A stretch of DNA of 64,000 nt from Cryobacterium mannosilyticum (GTDB lineage Bacteria > Actinomycetota > Actinomycetes > Actinomycetales > Microbacteriaceae), in NCBI RefSeq assembly GCF_004402705.1, contig NZ_SOFM01000016.1:155960-219959 (forward strand), read 5' to 3'. Shown one piece after another: positions 51,096 through 59,186 of the stretch. A program made the translations under genes and the position numbers. The notes beneath the pieces were generated by a model. The model made no database searches. It was not told where the DNA came from and saw only the letters and a list, made by a program, of their open reading frames with translations. Positions within the stretch are counted from its first letter, which is position 1, and the number at the start of each line of letters is the position of its first letter.

Positions 51096-52361
51096 GTGAT
51101 TGATCCTGTGCTGCTGCGAGAGAATCCCGACCTCATCAAGCGTTCTCAGACGGCGCGCGGTGCGTCCGTCGAGGCGGTTGACCGTGCCCTCGAGGCCGAC
51201 ACCGAACGGAGGGCGTCGATCCGCGCGTTCGAAGACCTCCGCGCGTCGCAGAACCAGTTCGGGAAGCGCGTCGCATCCGCCCCCGCCGCGGAGAAGAAGG
51301 CGCTCGTCGCCGAAGCCCAGGCCCTCGCGGCGCAGGTGAAGGCCGCCGGCGCGGCAGCGGGCGACGCCGAGTCGGCGTTCACCTCGGTGGTGCGCACGAT
51401 CGCGAATCCGATCATCGACGGGGTCCCGGCGGGCGGGGAAGACAACTTCGTCACCCTCCGCACCCACGGCGAGATTCCCGCGTTCGACTTCGAGCCGCGC
51501 GACCACCTCGAGCTCGGCGAACTCCTCGGCGCGATCGACATGGCCCGCGGCGCCAAGGTCTCCGGCTCGCGCTTCTACTTCCTCAAGGGGATCGGCGCGC
51601 GCCTCGAGATCGCGCTGATGAACATGGCCCTCGACCGTGCCCTCGCGGCCGGGTTCATCCCGCTGATCACCCCCACCCTCGTGCGCCCCGAGATCATGGA
51701 CGGCACCGGCTTCCTCGGCGAACATGCCGACGAGATCTACTACCTGCCCGCGGATGAGCTCTACCTCACCGGAACGAGCGAGGTCGCGCTGGCCGGCTAC
51801 CACTCCGACGAGATCCTCGACCTGGCCGAAGGCCCGCTCCGCTACGCGGGCTGGTCGACCTGCTATCGGCGCGAGGCCGGCTCGGGCGGCAAGGACACCC
51901 GCGGCATCATCCGGGTGCACCAGTTCAACAAGCTCGAGATGTTCGCCTACGTGCTGCCCGAGAACGCCGAGGCCGAACACGACCGCCTCGTGGCCCTGCA
52001 GGAGGACATGCTCCAGTCGCTCGGGCTGAGCTACCGCGTGATCGACGTCGCCGCCGGCGATCTCGGGTCGAGCGCGGCGCGCAAGTTCGACATCGAGGCG
52101 TGGGTGCCCACCCAGAACGCCTACCGTGAACTCACCAGCACGAGCAACTGCACCACCTACCAGGCGAGGCGCCTGGACATCCGTTACCGCACCGAGTCCG
52201 GCAAGACCGCGCCCGTGGCCACCCTCAACGGAACGCTGGCGACCACCCGCTGGATCGTCGCGATGCTGGAGACCCACCAGCAGGCTGACGGTTCGGTGCT
52301 CGTCCCGGAGGCCCTGCGGCCCTGGCTGGGCGGACTCACCGTGATCGAGCCCACGCCGTGA
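51096..52361 (+). CDS. serS: Seryl-tRNA synthetase
   Basis: The 421-residue class II enzyme has the N-terminal coiled-coil tRNA-binding arm (about 30-100), motif 2 (TCYRREAGSGGKDTRGIIRV HQF) and motif 3 (LNGTLATTRWIVAMLETHQQ). I chose the GTG at 51096, giving the typical MIDPVLLRENPDLIKRS start; TAGAAT is 7 nt upstream. The ATG at 51087 overlaps that box. It overlaps the HAD gene by 4 nt, and two tRNA-Ser genes lie within 2.5 kb downstream. Confidence 0.96.
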   Translation: MIDPVLLRENPDLIKRSQTARGASVEAVDRALEADTERRASIRAFEDLRASQNQFGKRVASAPAAEKKALVAEAQALAAQVKAAGAAAGDAESAFTSVVRTIANPIIDGVPAGGEDNFVTLRTHGEIPAFDFEPRDHLELGELLGAIDMARGAKVSGSRFYFLKGIGARLEIALMNMALDRALAAGFIPLITPTLVRPEIMDGTGFLGEHADEIYYLPADELYLTGTSEVALAGYHSDEILDLAEGPLRYAGWSTCYRREAGSGGKDTRGIIRVHQFNKLEMFAYVLPENAEAEHDRLVALQEDMLQSLGLSYRVIDVAAGDLGSSAARKFDIEAWVPTQNAYRELTSTSNCTTYQARRLDIRYRTESGKTAPVATLNGTLATTRWIVAMLETHQQADGSVLVPEALRPWLGGLTVIEPTP

Positions 52362-53197
52362 GCCTCGACGCGCTGACCGTGACCGGGCAGGGCACGACGG
52401 ATGCGCCCTGGCTGGTGGCCCTCGACATCGACGGCACGACCATGCACGAGGACGGCACGATCAGCGAGCGCGTGCTCGACCAGGTGCGGCGCCTCGACGC
52501 GGCCGGCCATGAGGTCATGCTCGCCACCGGGCGGTCGGCCGCGACCACCCTGCCGGTGCTCGACCGCCTCGAGATCGCCCCGCGCTTCGTCGTCTGCTCC
52601 AACGGCGCGATCACCCTGCACCGCGACCCCGACTCGCCCACCGGGTACCGGCGCGAGTGGGTCGAGACCTTCGACCCGACCGAGGTTCTCCTCTCGATCA
52701 AGTCGCACCTGACCACCGCCCGCTACGCCGTCGAGGACGAGCACGGCTACTACCGCTACACCGAGCCGTTCCCGGACGCGACCATCGGACTCGACAGCGA
52801 GCACGTCGACTTCGACGACCTCCTGCGCCATGCAGCCACCAGGGTCGTGGTGATCTCACCCGACCACGACATGGACGATTTCCTCCGCGTCGTCGACCGG
52901 ATGGGCCTCAACCGGGTGAGCTACGCGATCGGGTGGACCGCGTGGCTGGACATCGCCCCCGACGGCGTCAACAAGGCCACCGCGATGGAACGGGTGCGTG
53001 CCGAGATCGGCATTCCCCGCCACCGGGTGATGGCCGTCGGCGACGGGCGCAACGACATCGAGCTGCTGCAGTGGGCGGCCGTCCACGGCCGGGGGGTGGC
53101 GATGGGGCAGGCGCCGGACGAGGTCATCGCTGCGGCCGGCGAGACCACCGGGGCCGTTCAGGACGACGGCCTCGCGTTCGTGTTGAGCAGCCTGTAG
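52358..53197 (+). CDS. HAD-superfamily hydrolase, Cof-type
   Basis: The 279-residue protein has nucleophile Asp23 and Asp25 in ALDIDGTT, a motif II Thr in LATGRSAATT, the IIB cap of Cof-type phosphatases, a lysine in VNKATAMERV and metal-binding GDGRNDIELLQWA. Cof-type enzymes dephosphorylate sugar phosphates, flavins or similar small molecules; the substrate is not predictable. The GTG start overlaps the serS stop, so it is translated with serS. Confidence 0.9.
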   Translation: MSLDALTVTGQGTTDAPWLVALDIDGTTMHEDGTISERVLDQVRRLDAAGHEVMLATGRSAATTLPVLDRLEIAPRFVVCSNGAITLHRDPDSPTGYRREWVETFDPTEVLLSIKSHLTTARYAVEDEHGYYRYTEPFPDATIGLDSEHVDFDDLLRHAATRVVVISPDHDMDDFLRVVDRMGLNRVSYAIGWTAWLDIAPDGVNKATAMERVRAEIGIPRHRVMAVGDGRNDIELLQWAAVHGRGVAMGQAPDEVIAAAGETTGAVQDDGLAFVLSSL

Positions 53198-53252
53198 CCT
53201 CACCCAGCCTGCTGTCAGCATCCGCTGGCATTCTGGACGATGGCTCATCGGC

Positions 53253-53258
53253 TAGAAT
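53253..53258 (+). promoter_or_regulatory. Probable -10 box for the tRNA-Ser(UGA) gene
   Basis: TAGAAT lies 57 nt before the mature tRNA 5' end, where a short precursor would begin. No convincing -35 match is visible. Confidence 0.4.
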
Positions 53259-53315
53259 CGGTCGGTATTCGCCTATTGCGATCGCGTGCCGTCTGCGCAG
53301 TTGCGCGGCGAACAG

Positions 53316-53400
53316 GGAGGGCTGTCCGAGCGGCCGATGGAGCCAGTCTTGAAAACTGGTGGACAGAGATGTCTCGTGGGTTCGAATCCCACGCCCTCCG
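53316..53400 (+). tRNA. tRNA-Ser (anticodon UGA)
   Basis: The acceptor stem GGAGGGC pairs with GCCCTCC, the anticodon loop is CTTGAAA (TGA), a long serine-type variable arm is present, and the T-arm GTGGGTTCGAATCCCAC is perfect. Length 85 nt; CCA is not encoded. Confidence 0.96.
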
Positions 53401-53441
53401 CACCTGGATGCTGCACGCCGGCACACGACGAAGGGATCTGA

Positions 53442-54710
53442 GTGAGCGACCAATTACGGCCCCGCTCGACACGGTCGCGCACTCTCGCGACCTTCGCCCG
53501 GCATGGCCGGTTGAAGCGGTCGAACCCGGTCGTGACCGTGGTGAAATTCCTCGCCGCGGCGATGGCCGTTTTGCTCGTCAGCGGGGTGTCCGTCGCCTCC
53601 CTCGCCACCTACGACGTCGCCGCGAGCGTGCAGCCGAGCGTGCACCTGGCCAATGAGACCAAAGGCCCCGTTCCTCAGATCGGGGCCATCCCTGGCGGGG
53701 TGAACCTGCTCGTGGTCGGCAGCGACAGCCGCAAGGGCCAGGACGCCAGGTTCGGCGAAGAAGATTCGACCGGTGACCTCAACGACGTCACGATGCTGCT
53801 GCACATCTCCGCCGATCACAGCAACGCCTCGGTGATCAGTTTCCCGCGCGACATGTTCGTGCCCATCCCGGAATGCCCCGACCCGACGGGCGGCACCTTC
53901 AACTCGATGAGCCGGCAGAAGATCAACACCACGCTCACCTACGGCGGGCTGGCCTGCACCGTGCTCACGGTGGAGAAGCTGACCGGCCTGGATATCCCGT
54001 TCGCCGCCGAGGTGCAGTTCAGCGGGGTGATGGCCATGTCGACCGCCGTCGGCGGCGTGCCGGTCTGCGTGGCAGAGGAGATCCAGGACGACTACACCCA
54101 GACTTACCTCACCCCCGGCATGCACACGCTCGAGGGTGTCGCCGCCCTGCAGTTCCTGCGCACCCGGCACGGCGTCGGAGACGGCAGCGACCTGACCCGG
54201 ATCAACAACCAGCAGGTGTTCATGTCGGCGCTCGTGCGCACGATCAAGAGCGCCGACACCCTCTCCGACCCGCTCAAGGTGTACTCCCTGGCCAAGGCCG
54301 TGACGGCGAACATGTCGCTGTCGGCCAGCCTGAACAACGTGTCGACGCTCGCCTCGATCGCCGTGGCACTCAAGGACATCCCGTTGGACCAGGTCGTGTT
54401 CGTGCAGGTCCCGACCGGGAGCACGGAGGGCGGGGTGCTGCCGTTGCAGCCGGACTTCGAAGACCTGTTCACGGCCGTCGCCGCCGACCAGCCGCTCAAG
54501 CTCGGCGGTACGACGGGCGCCGGTGCAACCCTGGACCCGTCCGCGACAGCCGCTCCGACCGAGCCGGCACCGGCCGAGCCGACTGACCCGAACGCCACAC
54601 CCGACCCCGCCGCGACGACACCCGGCGTCACCGTGCTCCCGGAGTCGGCGACCGGGCAGACGGCCGGGGAACTGACCTGTTCCGTCGGCCGCACCCTCGA
54701 GAACCAGTAG
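53442..54710 (+). CDS. LytR-CpsA-Psr (LCP) family protein
   Basis: The 422-residue membrane-anchored protein attaches teichoic acid, arabinogalactan-type or capsule glycopolymers to peptidoglycan. A cytoplasmic Arg-rich tail and one helix (FLAAAMAVLLVSGVSVASLA) are followed by the LCP domain from about residue 85: NLLVVGSDSRKG, VTMLLHISADHSNASVISFP, RDMFVPIP with the phosphate-binding Arg, and FLRTRHGVGDGSDLTRINNQ. A Pro/Thr/Ala-rich tail spans about 365-400. The GTG at 53442 follows AAGGGA. It lies between two tRNA-Ser genes. Confidence 0.92.
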   Translation: MSDQLRPRSTRSRTLATFARHGRLKRSNPVVTVVKFLAAAMAVLLVSGVSVASLATYDVAASVQPSVHLANETKGPVPQIGAIPGGVNLLVVGSDSRKGQDARFGEEDSTGDLNDVTMLLHISADHSNASVISFPRDMFVPIPECPDPTGGTFNSMSRQKINTTLTYGGLACTVLTVEKLTGLDIPFAAEVQFSGVMAMSTAVGGVPVCVAEEIQDDYTQTYLTPGMHTLEGVAALQFLRTRHGVGDGSDLTRINNQQVFMSALVRTIKSADTLSDPLKVYSLAKAVTANMSLSASLNNVSTLASIAVALKDIPLDQVVFVQVPTGSTEGGVLPLQPDFEDLFTAVAADQPLKLGGTTGAGATLDPSATAAPTEPAPAEPTDPNATPDPAATTPGVTVLPESATGQTAGELTCSVGRTLENQ

Positions 54711-54758
54711 CAATCCGGGCATCCGGGCCGGTGTTCAATCGGATCCCGCTTGTGAGGT

Positions 54759-54764
54759 TATGAT
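54759..54764 (+). promoter_or_regulatory. Probable -10 box for the tRNA-Ser(GCU) gene
   Basis: TATGAT lies in a locally AT-rich stretch 31 nt before the tRNA 5' end. Confidence 0.45.
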
Positions 54765-54795
54765 TGCTGAGGTGTGTTTGCATTGCAGGCACCAA

Positions 54796-54886
54796 GGAGA
54801 CGTCGCATAGTACGGCTTAGTGCACCACCCTGCTAAGGTGGAGTACCCTTCACGGGGTACCGTGGGTTCAAATCCCACCGTCTCCG
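54796..54886 (+). tRNA. tRNA-Ser (anticodon GCU)
   Basis: The acceptor GGAGACG pairs with CGTCTCC, the anticodon loop is CTGCTAA (GCT) on a CCACC/GGTGG-type stem, the variable arm is long, and the T-arm GTGGGTTCAAATCCCAC is perfect. Length 91 nt without CCA. Confidence 0.96.
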
Positions 54887-54893
54887 CACTTTC

Positions 54894-54937
54894 GGCCCCT
54901 GGTCACCGCGTTCATCGCGGTTTCCCGGGGCCTTTTT
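54894..54937 (+). terminator. Rho-independent terminator after tRNA-Ser(GCU)
   Basis: GGCCCC (54894-54899) pairs with GGGGCC (54927-54932) around an inner ACCGCG/CGCGGT stem and is followed by TTTTT. It is the clearest intrinsic terminator in the window. Confidence 0.85.
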
Positions 54938-54963
54938 CGCCCGTCGGGCTCCTCGGAGGAATC

Positions 54964-56211
54964 GTGCGCATCGGAATTGTCGCCAACGACACCAGGGGCG
55001 GGGTCGAACCGTACGCGGCATTGGCACTTCGACTGAAGGCGCGCGGGCACGAGCCGAGGCTGATCGCCCCCGCGGACTTCTCCCCGCTGGTCGAGGGCAG
55101 CGGCATCCCCTTCGCCGGGCTGTCCGGGAATTCGCGCGAGGACATCCGGCGTGCACAGGGCGCCACCGAGCGGGGGTCCGGCGCAAGCATGCGGATGGTT
55201 GCCGCGGAAATGGGCGCCCGACTGCATATCTGGACGCGGGAAACCCTGGAGGCTGCGCAGGGGGTGGACGCCCTCACCGGCGGTGTCGGTGGAATGGTCG
55301 TCGGTCTCGGTGTTGCCGACAAGCTGCGGGTGCCGTTCATCCCCGCGCACTTGCAGCCCATCGATGCGCCCGCCACCGCTTACCCGGGTGTGCTGACACC
55401 CCGGGTGCGACCGAATGTCCTCGGCCATCGCCTCACCTCGTTCGCCCTCTGGGCGCCGTTCGCGAAGGCGATGGCGGATGCCCGGCGCGAGGTTCTGGGG
55501 CTGTCCGGCCGGTCGACCGCCACAGCGGGTCAGCCGGCGCTCTACGCGATCAGCCCTCGGGTGCTCAGGGTTCCCGGCGCCCGCAACCACACGACGGGGT
55601 ACTGGTTTCCCACCGAAGACCCCACCTGGCAGCCATCGCCCGAGCTGGAGGAGTTCCTCGCGCGCGGTCCCGCCGTGAGCATCGGGTTCGGGAGCATCAG
55701 CGGCACTGACCCGGCGAAGCGGACGGCAATCGTGCTCGAGGCTGTCCGCGCAGCGGGAGTGCGAGCCGTGCTGCTCTCCGGCTGGGGCGGACTGACCGAC
55801 CTCGAACTGACCGACCTCGGACTGACCGACCTCGACGGGGGCGGTCGCGTGCTCGTCCAGGAGTCGGTGCCACACGAGTGGCTGTTCCCGCGGATGGCAG
55901 CCGTCGTGCACCACGGAGGGGCCGGCACCACAGCGGCCGGCCTGCGTGCCGGAGTGCCCGGCATCGTGGTGCCGTTCACCGTCGACCAGCCCTTCTGGGG
56001 AAGCCGCGTGGTTAACCTCGGCGTCGGCCTGTCATCCTTTTCGCAGCGCCGGCTCACCTCGGCGCGTCTCGCGGACGCCCTGGGCAGGGTCCTGGCCGAC
56101 AGGTCGATGCAGCAGCGGGCCGGTGAACTCGCCGCGGGCATCCGCAGCGAGGACGGGATCGCCACCGCCATCGACGCCTACGAGAATGCGCTCGGCGGAT
56201 CGCGCGTCTGA
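54964..56211 (+). CDS. UGT-like glycosyltransferase (GT1)
   Basis: The 415-residue GT-B enzyme resembles sterol/macrolide glucosyltransferases: IVANDTRGGVEPYAALALRL at the start, IGFGSISGTDPAKRTAIVLE where the C-domain begins, and the nucleotide-sugar signature VVHHGGAGTTAAGLRAGVPG IVVPFTVDQPFWG. The acceptor is unknown. The GTG at 54964 has GGAGG 4 nt upstream. Residues ~277-291 (LTDLELTDLGLTDLD) come from a 15-bp triplicated DNA unit. It lies directly behind the tRNA-Ser terminator, a common insertion spot, but no integrase or attachment site is visible. Confidence 0.85.
   Translation: MRIGIVANDTRGGVEPYAALALRLKARGHEPRLIAPADFSPLVEGSGIPFAGLSGNSREDIRRAQGATERGSGASMRMVAAEMGARLHIWTRETLEAAQGVDALTGGVGGMVVGLGVADKLRVPFIPAHLQPIDAPATAYPGVLTPRVRPNVLGHRLTSFALWAPFAKAMADARREVLGLSGRSTATAGQPALYAISPRVLRVPGARNHTTGYWFPTEDPTWQPSPELEEFLARGPAVSIGFGSISGTDPAKRTAIVLEAVRAAGVRAVLLSGWGGLTDLELTDLGLTDLDGGGRVLVQESVPHEWLFPRMAAVVHHGGAGTTAAGLRAGVPGIVVPFTVDQPFWGSRVVNLGVGLSSFSQRRLTSARLADALGRVLADRSMQQRAGELAAGIRSEDGIATAIDAYENALGGSRV
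55792..55836. repeat. 15-bp tandem triplication in the glycosyltransferase gene
   Basis: Three units (55792, 55807, 55822) of CTGACCGACCTCG plus two bases encode LTDLE, LTDLG and LTDLD in frame. Confidence 0.85.
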
Positions 56212-56361
56212 CGGATGCCGGAAGGCGCAGCAGAGGCCGACGCCGGCGTGAGCGGTGACCCGGTCGGCACCGACCGACAACCACGCTGCGCGCTCCAACA
56301 AACGGGGCGGCATCAGTGCTGGATACGGTCAGGGTACTAACGGACTCACAGTGGAGGACCC

Positions 56362-57771
56362 ATGGATACCTACGACGCACTTCTTGAGACGATCACCCCG
56401 ACGTCGACGCCGACGAGGGAGATCCTGGACCCGGCAACGGGAGCGGTGGTCGGCCTGGTCGCCGTGCACACCGTCGACGACCTCGACCGCGCCGTCGCCG
56501 CGGCCGTCGCCGCCCAGCCGGCCTGGGCCGCACGGGGCCACGCGGAGCGCATCGCGACCCTGAACCGGGTGGCGGACGCCATCGACGCCGCCGCGGAGCC
56601 GCTCGCGGAGCTGCTCTCCCGGGAGCAGGGCAAGCCGCTCAACGGTCCGAACGCCCGGTTCGAGGTCGGCGCCTGCTCGGCCTGGCTGCGCGCCACCGCC
56701 GCGACGCCGCTGGAGGCCGAGGTTATCGTCGACGACGGCCAGACCCACGCCGAACTGCACTACCGTCCGATCGGCGTTGTGGGTGCCATCGGCCCGTGGA
56801 ACTGGCCGATGATGATCGCAGTCTGGCAGATCGCCCCAGCCCTGCGGATGGGCAACGCGGTCGTCGTCAAGCCGTCCGAGTACACGCCGCTGAGCGTTCT
56901 CGCGCTCGTCGCGGTGATGAACCAGGAACTTCCGGCCGGTCTGCTGAGCGTCGTCTGCGGCGACCGCGAGGTCGGTGCGCGGCTTTCCAGCCACCCGGGA
57001 ATCGGTAAGGTCATGTTCACCGGGTCGACCGCCACCGGCAAGGCGATCATCAAGAGCTCCGCCGACACGGTCAAACGCCTCACCCTCGAGCTGGGCGGCA
57101 ACGACGCCGGCATCGTGCTCTCCGACGCCGACCCGAAGGCCATCGCGGAGGGCCTGTTCTGGGGTGCCTTCATCAACACCGGCCAGACCTGCGCGGCGCT
57201 GAAGCGCCTTTACGTGCACGACGACATCTACGACGCGGTCTGCACGGAGCTCACCGCGGTCGCCGCCGCCATGCCGATGGGCGTCGGACTGGACGAGAAG
57301 AACGTGCTCGGACCGCTGCAGAACAAGGCACAGTTCGACATCGTGTCCCGCCTCGTCGACGCCGCGAAGGATTCCGGAGCGCGCGTCCTCCTCGGTGGCA
57401 ACCCGAGCCTGGACCAGCCGGGCTACTTCTACCCGACCACGCTCATCGCCGACATCGACAATGCCAACCCGCTCGTCATGGAGGAGCAGTTCGGCCCGGC
57501 GCTGCCGATCATCCGCTTCACCGACCTCGACGACGTGATCGCGCAGGCCAACGGTGTCGACGTCGGACTCGGCGGCTCGGTCTGGTCGCCCGACCTGGCG
57601 AAGGCGCGCGAAGTGGCGGCCCGCCTCGAGGCCGGCACCGTCTGGATCAACGGGCACGGCGGCGTGCACCCGATGATCCCGTTCGGCGGGGCCAAGCAGT
57701 CCGGCTACGGGCTCGAATTCGGCGTGGAGGGCCTCAAGGCGCTCGGCGTGCCCCAGGTGATCAACGGCTGA
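56362..57771 (+). CDS. NAD(P)-dependent aldehyde dehydrogenase
   Basis: The 469-residue ALDH-superfamily enzyme has the oxyanion Asn in VVGAIGPWNWPMMI, the cofactor segment GNAVVVKPSEYTPLSVLALV, MFTGSTATGKAIIKSSADTV, the general-base Glu in TLELGGNDAG, and catalytic Cys in NTGQTCAALKRLYVHDDIY. It resembles broad-specificity aliphatic or betaine-type aldehyde dehydrogenases; the substrate is open. GGAGG lies 4 nt before the ATG. Monocistronic, ended by a strong hairpin. Confidence 0.92.
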   Translation: MDTYDALLETITPTSTPTREILDPATGAVVGLVAVHTVDDLDRAVAAAVAAQPAWAARGHAERIATLNRVADAIDAAAEPLAELLSREQGKPLNGPNARFEVGACSAWLRATAATPLEAEVIVDDGQTHAELHYRPIGVVGAIGPWNWPMMIAVWQIAPALRMGNAVVVKPSEYTPLSVLALVAVMNQELPAGLLSVVCGDREVGARLSSHPGIGKVMFTGSTATGKAIIKSSADTVKRLTLELGGNDAGIVLSDADPKAIAEGLFWGAFINTGQTCAALKRLYVHDDIYDAVCTELTAVAAAMPMGVGLDEKNVLGPLQNKAQFDIVSRLVDAAKDSGARVLLGGNPSLDQPGYFYPTTLIADIDNANPLVMEEQFGPALPIIRFTDLDDVIAQANGVDVGLGGSVWSPDLAKAREVAARLEAGTVWINGHGGVHPMIPFGGAKQSGYGLEFGVEGLKALGVPQVING

Positions 57772-57784
57772 GCGGCACCGCGCC

Positions 57785-57827
57785 GGAACCGCCGCCCCTC
57801 GGCCTGAGCCGGATGGGCGGCGGTTCC
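57785..57827. terminator. Bidirectional terminator hairpin
   Basis: GGAACCGCCGCCC (57785-57797) pairs perfectly over 13 bp with GGGCGGCGGTTCC (57815-57827), between the convergent stops at 57771 and 57832. Confidence 0.75.
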
Positions 57828-57831
57828 CGTG

Positions 57832-58020
57832 TCAGCTGGCGGGTTCGGTCAGGTCGACGACGTGGGACTTGACGTGGGATTTCAACGACTCGATCCCCTT
57901 GAGCGCGGCGACCTTCGTCTTGTAGCTGTCGGAGGTGGCGATGACCTCGCCGTTGTTGGCCTTGAGCCTGAACTGGTAGCCGCCGGACCTGTCGACGTAC
58001 ACTTCGTATTTGCCGCTCAT
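57832..58020 (-). CDS. YegP/DUF1508-family small protein
   Basis: The 62-residue protein has the DUF1508 unit YVDRSGGYQFRLKANNGEVI followed by SDSYKTKVAALKGIESLK, a beta-beta-beta-alpha fold usually present once or twice per protein; here it occurs once. Function unknown; related proteins are abundant housekeeping or stress proteins. The ATG at 58020 is the only sensible start. Confidence 0.85.
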   Translation of the reverse strand: MSGKYEVYVDRSGGYQFRLKANNGEVIATSDSYKTKVAALKGIESLKSHVKSHVVDLTEPAS

Positions 58021-58270
58021 GACACGCTCTCTTCTTCGCCACGGAACATCATCGTCGACCGTTTGGCCGGTGACCTCAGACTACGCTCCGGTCGTCATCG
58101 ATGACCTGTGTGCGAAGCTCACCGAGGGCGGTGAACCAGGCCGGGCGGGCGGCTCGAGGCTGAGACGCGGAATGTATGCGCTTGCACTCGGAGTCACGTG
58201 GCCCGGTGCAGGCCACCATCAAGCCGCTGATCGGGATCGAGGAGTTCGGCGGGGGCCTGGTCTCCTGAGG
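58021..58270. other. Intergenic stretch with no supported gene
   Basis: No frame here has convincing start signals or family similarity. The last 60 bases before a TGA near 58268 can be read as VQATIKPLIGIEEFGGGLVS, which looks protein-like and may be a gene remnant, but too little is left to name it. Confidence 0.35.
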
Positions 58271-58274
58271 CGGC

Positions 58275-58280
58275 TAGGCT
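58275..58280 (+). promoter_or_regulatory. -10 box for the thiamine operon
   Basis: TAGGCT lies about 9 nt before the 5' edge of the TPP aptamer, the right distance for transcription to begin at or just before it. Confidence 0.55.
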
Positions 58281-58287
58281 CGGAGGC

Positions 58288-58371
58288 GTGACACGGGGTG
58301 CCGTCGAGAGTCGATGGCTGAGATCAGACCCGTAGAACCTGATCTAGCCAGTACTAGCGAAGGGATGTCGC
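58288..58371 (+). ncRNA. TPP riboswitch (THI element)
   Basis: The aptamer shows the conserved blocks in order: GGGGTGCC, GGCTGAGATCAGACCCG, TAGAACCTGATCTAGCCAGT, ACTAGCGAAGGGATGTC. The P1 stem is closed by GACA near 58290 and TGTC near 58366. It stands directly in front of thiM-thiE-thiD/tenA. The thiM GTG begins within 5 nt of the P1 3' side and the only purine-rich ribosome-binding site (GAAGGGA) is part of the aptamer itself, so TPP binding could block ribosome access directly. Confidence 0.94.
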
Positions 58372-58373
58372 GA

Positions 58374-59186
58374 GTGAACTCTCGCTTGTCGAACCAGCAC
58401 GCCCAGTCAGCCGCCGAACTTCTCCGCCGCCTGCGGGAAGGCGTGCCGCTCGTGCAGTGCCTGACCAACGCGGTGGTGGCCAACTTCACCGCCAACTCCC
58501 TGCTCGCCCTCGGCGCCGCCCCGGCGATGGTCGACCTCCCCACCGAGGCCGGACCCTTCGCCCGGCTGGCGTCCGCGGTGCTGATCAACCTCGGCACTCC
58601 CCAGCACGACCAGCGGGTCGCCATGGTCGAGGCCGTCACCGTCGCCAATGCGGCCGGAACCCCCTGGGTGCTCGACCCGGTCGCGATCGGCGCGCTCCCG
58701 GTGCGCACCCACCTCGCCCGAGACCTGCTCGGCCTCCGGCCCACGGTCATCCGCGGCAACCCGTCCGAGATCATCGCGCTCGCCGGGGCCGGCCACGGCG
58801 GACGAGGCGTCGATTCGACCGACTCCGCCGAGGACGCGCTCGAGGCCGCGCGCAACCTCGCCATCGACTTCGGGTCCATCGTGGCCATTTCCGGCGGAAC
58901 CGACATCGTCACCGACGGGGTCAGGGACGTGCGCGTCGACAATGGCACCGAGCTGCTCACCCGGATCACCGGCGGGGGCTGCGCCCTCGGCGCGGTGATC
59001 GCCGCCTTCGCCGCCCAGGACCAGGACCGGCTCGCCACGACCGTGGCAGCCTGCGCGGTCTACACCCTCGCGGCCGAGCAGGCCGCGCGGGAATCCGCCG
59101 GTCCGGGCAGCTTCGCCGTCGCCTTCCTCGACAGGCTGGCCGGGCTGACCCCCGACGACGTGCTGGCCGGCGTGGTCATCGGATGA
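58374..59186 (+). CDS. thiM: Hydroxyethylthiazole kinase (ThiM)
   Basis: The 270-residue enzyme phosphorylates 5-(2-hydroxyethyl)-4-methylthiazole in thiazole salvage. Signatures: VQCLTNAVVANFTANSLLAL, LINLGTPQHDQRVAMVEAVT, WVLDPVAIGALPVRT, TVIRGNPSEIIALAG, and GGGCALGAVIAAFAAQD, where the catalytic position of the usual GTGC motif reads GGCA with Cys kept. I chose the GTG at 58374, 8 nt after AAGGGA; the ATG at 58365 lies inside the riboswitch with no room for a ribosome-binding site. It overlaps thiE (ATGA). Confidence 0.93.
   Translation: MNSRLSNQHAQSAAELLRRLREGVPLVQCLTNAVVANFTANSLLALGAAPAMVDLPTEAGPFARLASAVLINLGTPQHDQRVAMVEAVTVANAAGTPWVLDPVAIGALPVRTHLARDLLGLRPTVIRGNPSEIIALAGAGHGGRGVDSTDSAEDALEAARNLAIDFGSIVAISGGTDIVTDGVRDVRVDNGTELLTRITGGGCALGAVIAAFAAQDQDRLATTVAACAVYTLAAEQAARESAGPGSFAVAFLDRLAGLTPDDVLAGVVIG

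Noticed and set aside
54887..56211. The glycosyltransferase as cargo of an island inserted at tRNA-Ser(GCU)
   Set aside because: No integrase, no second copy of the tRNA 3' end and an ordinary terminator lies between; GC content is similar to neighbours.
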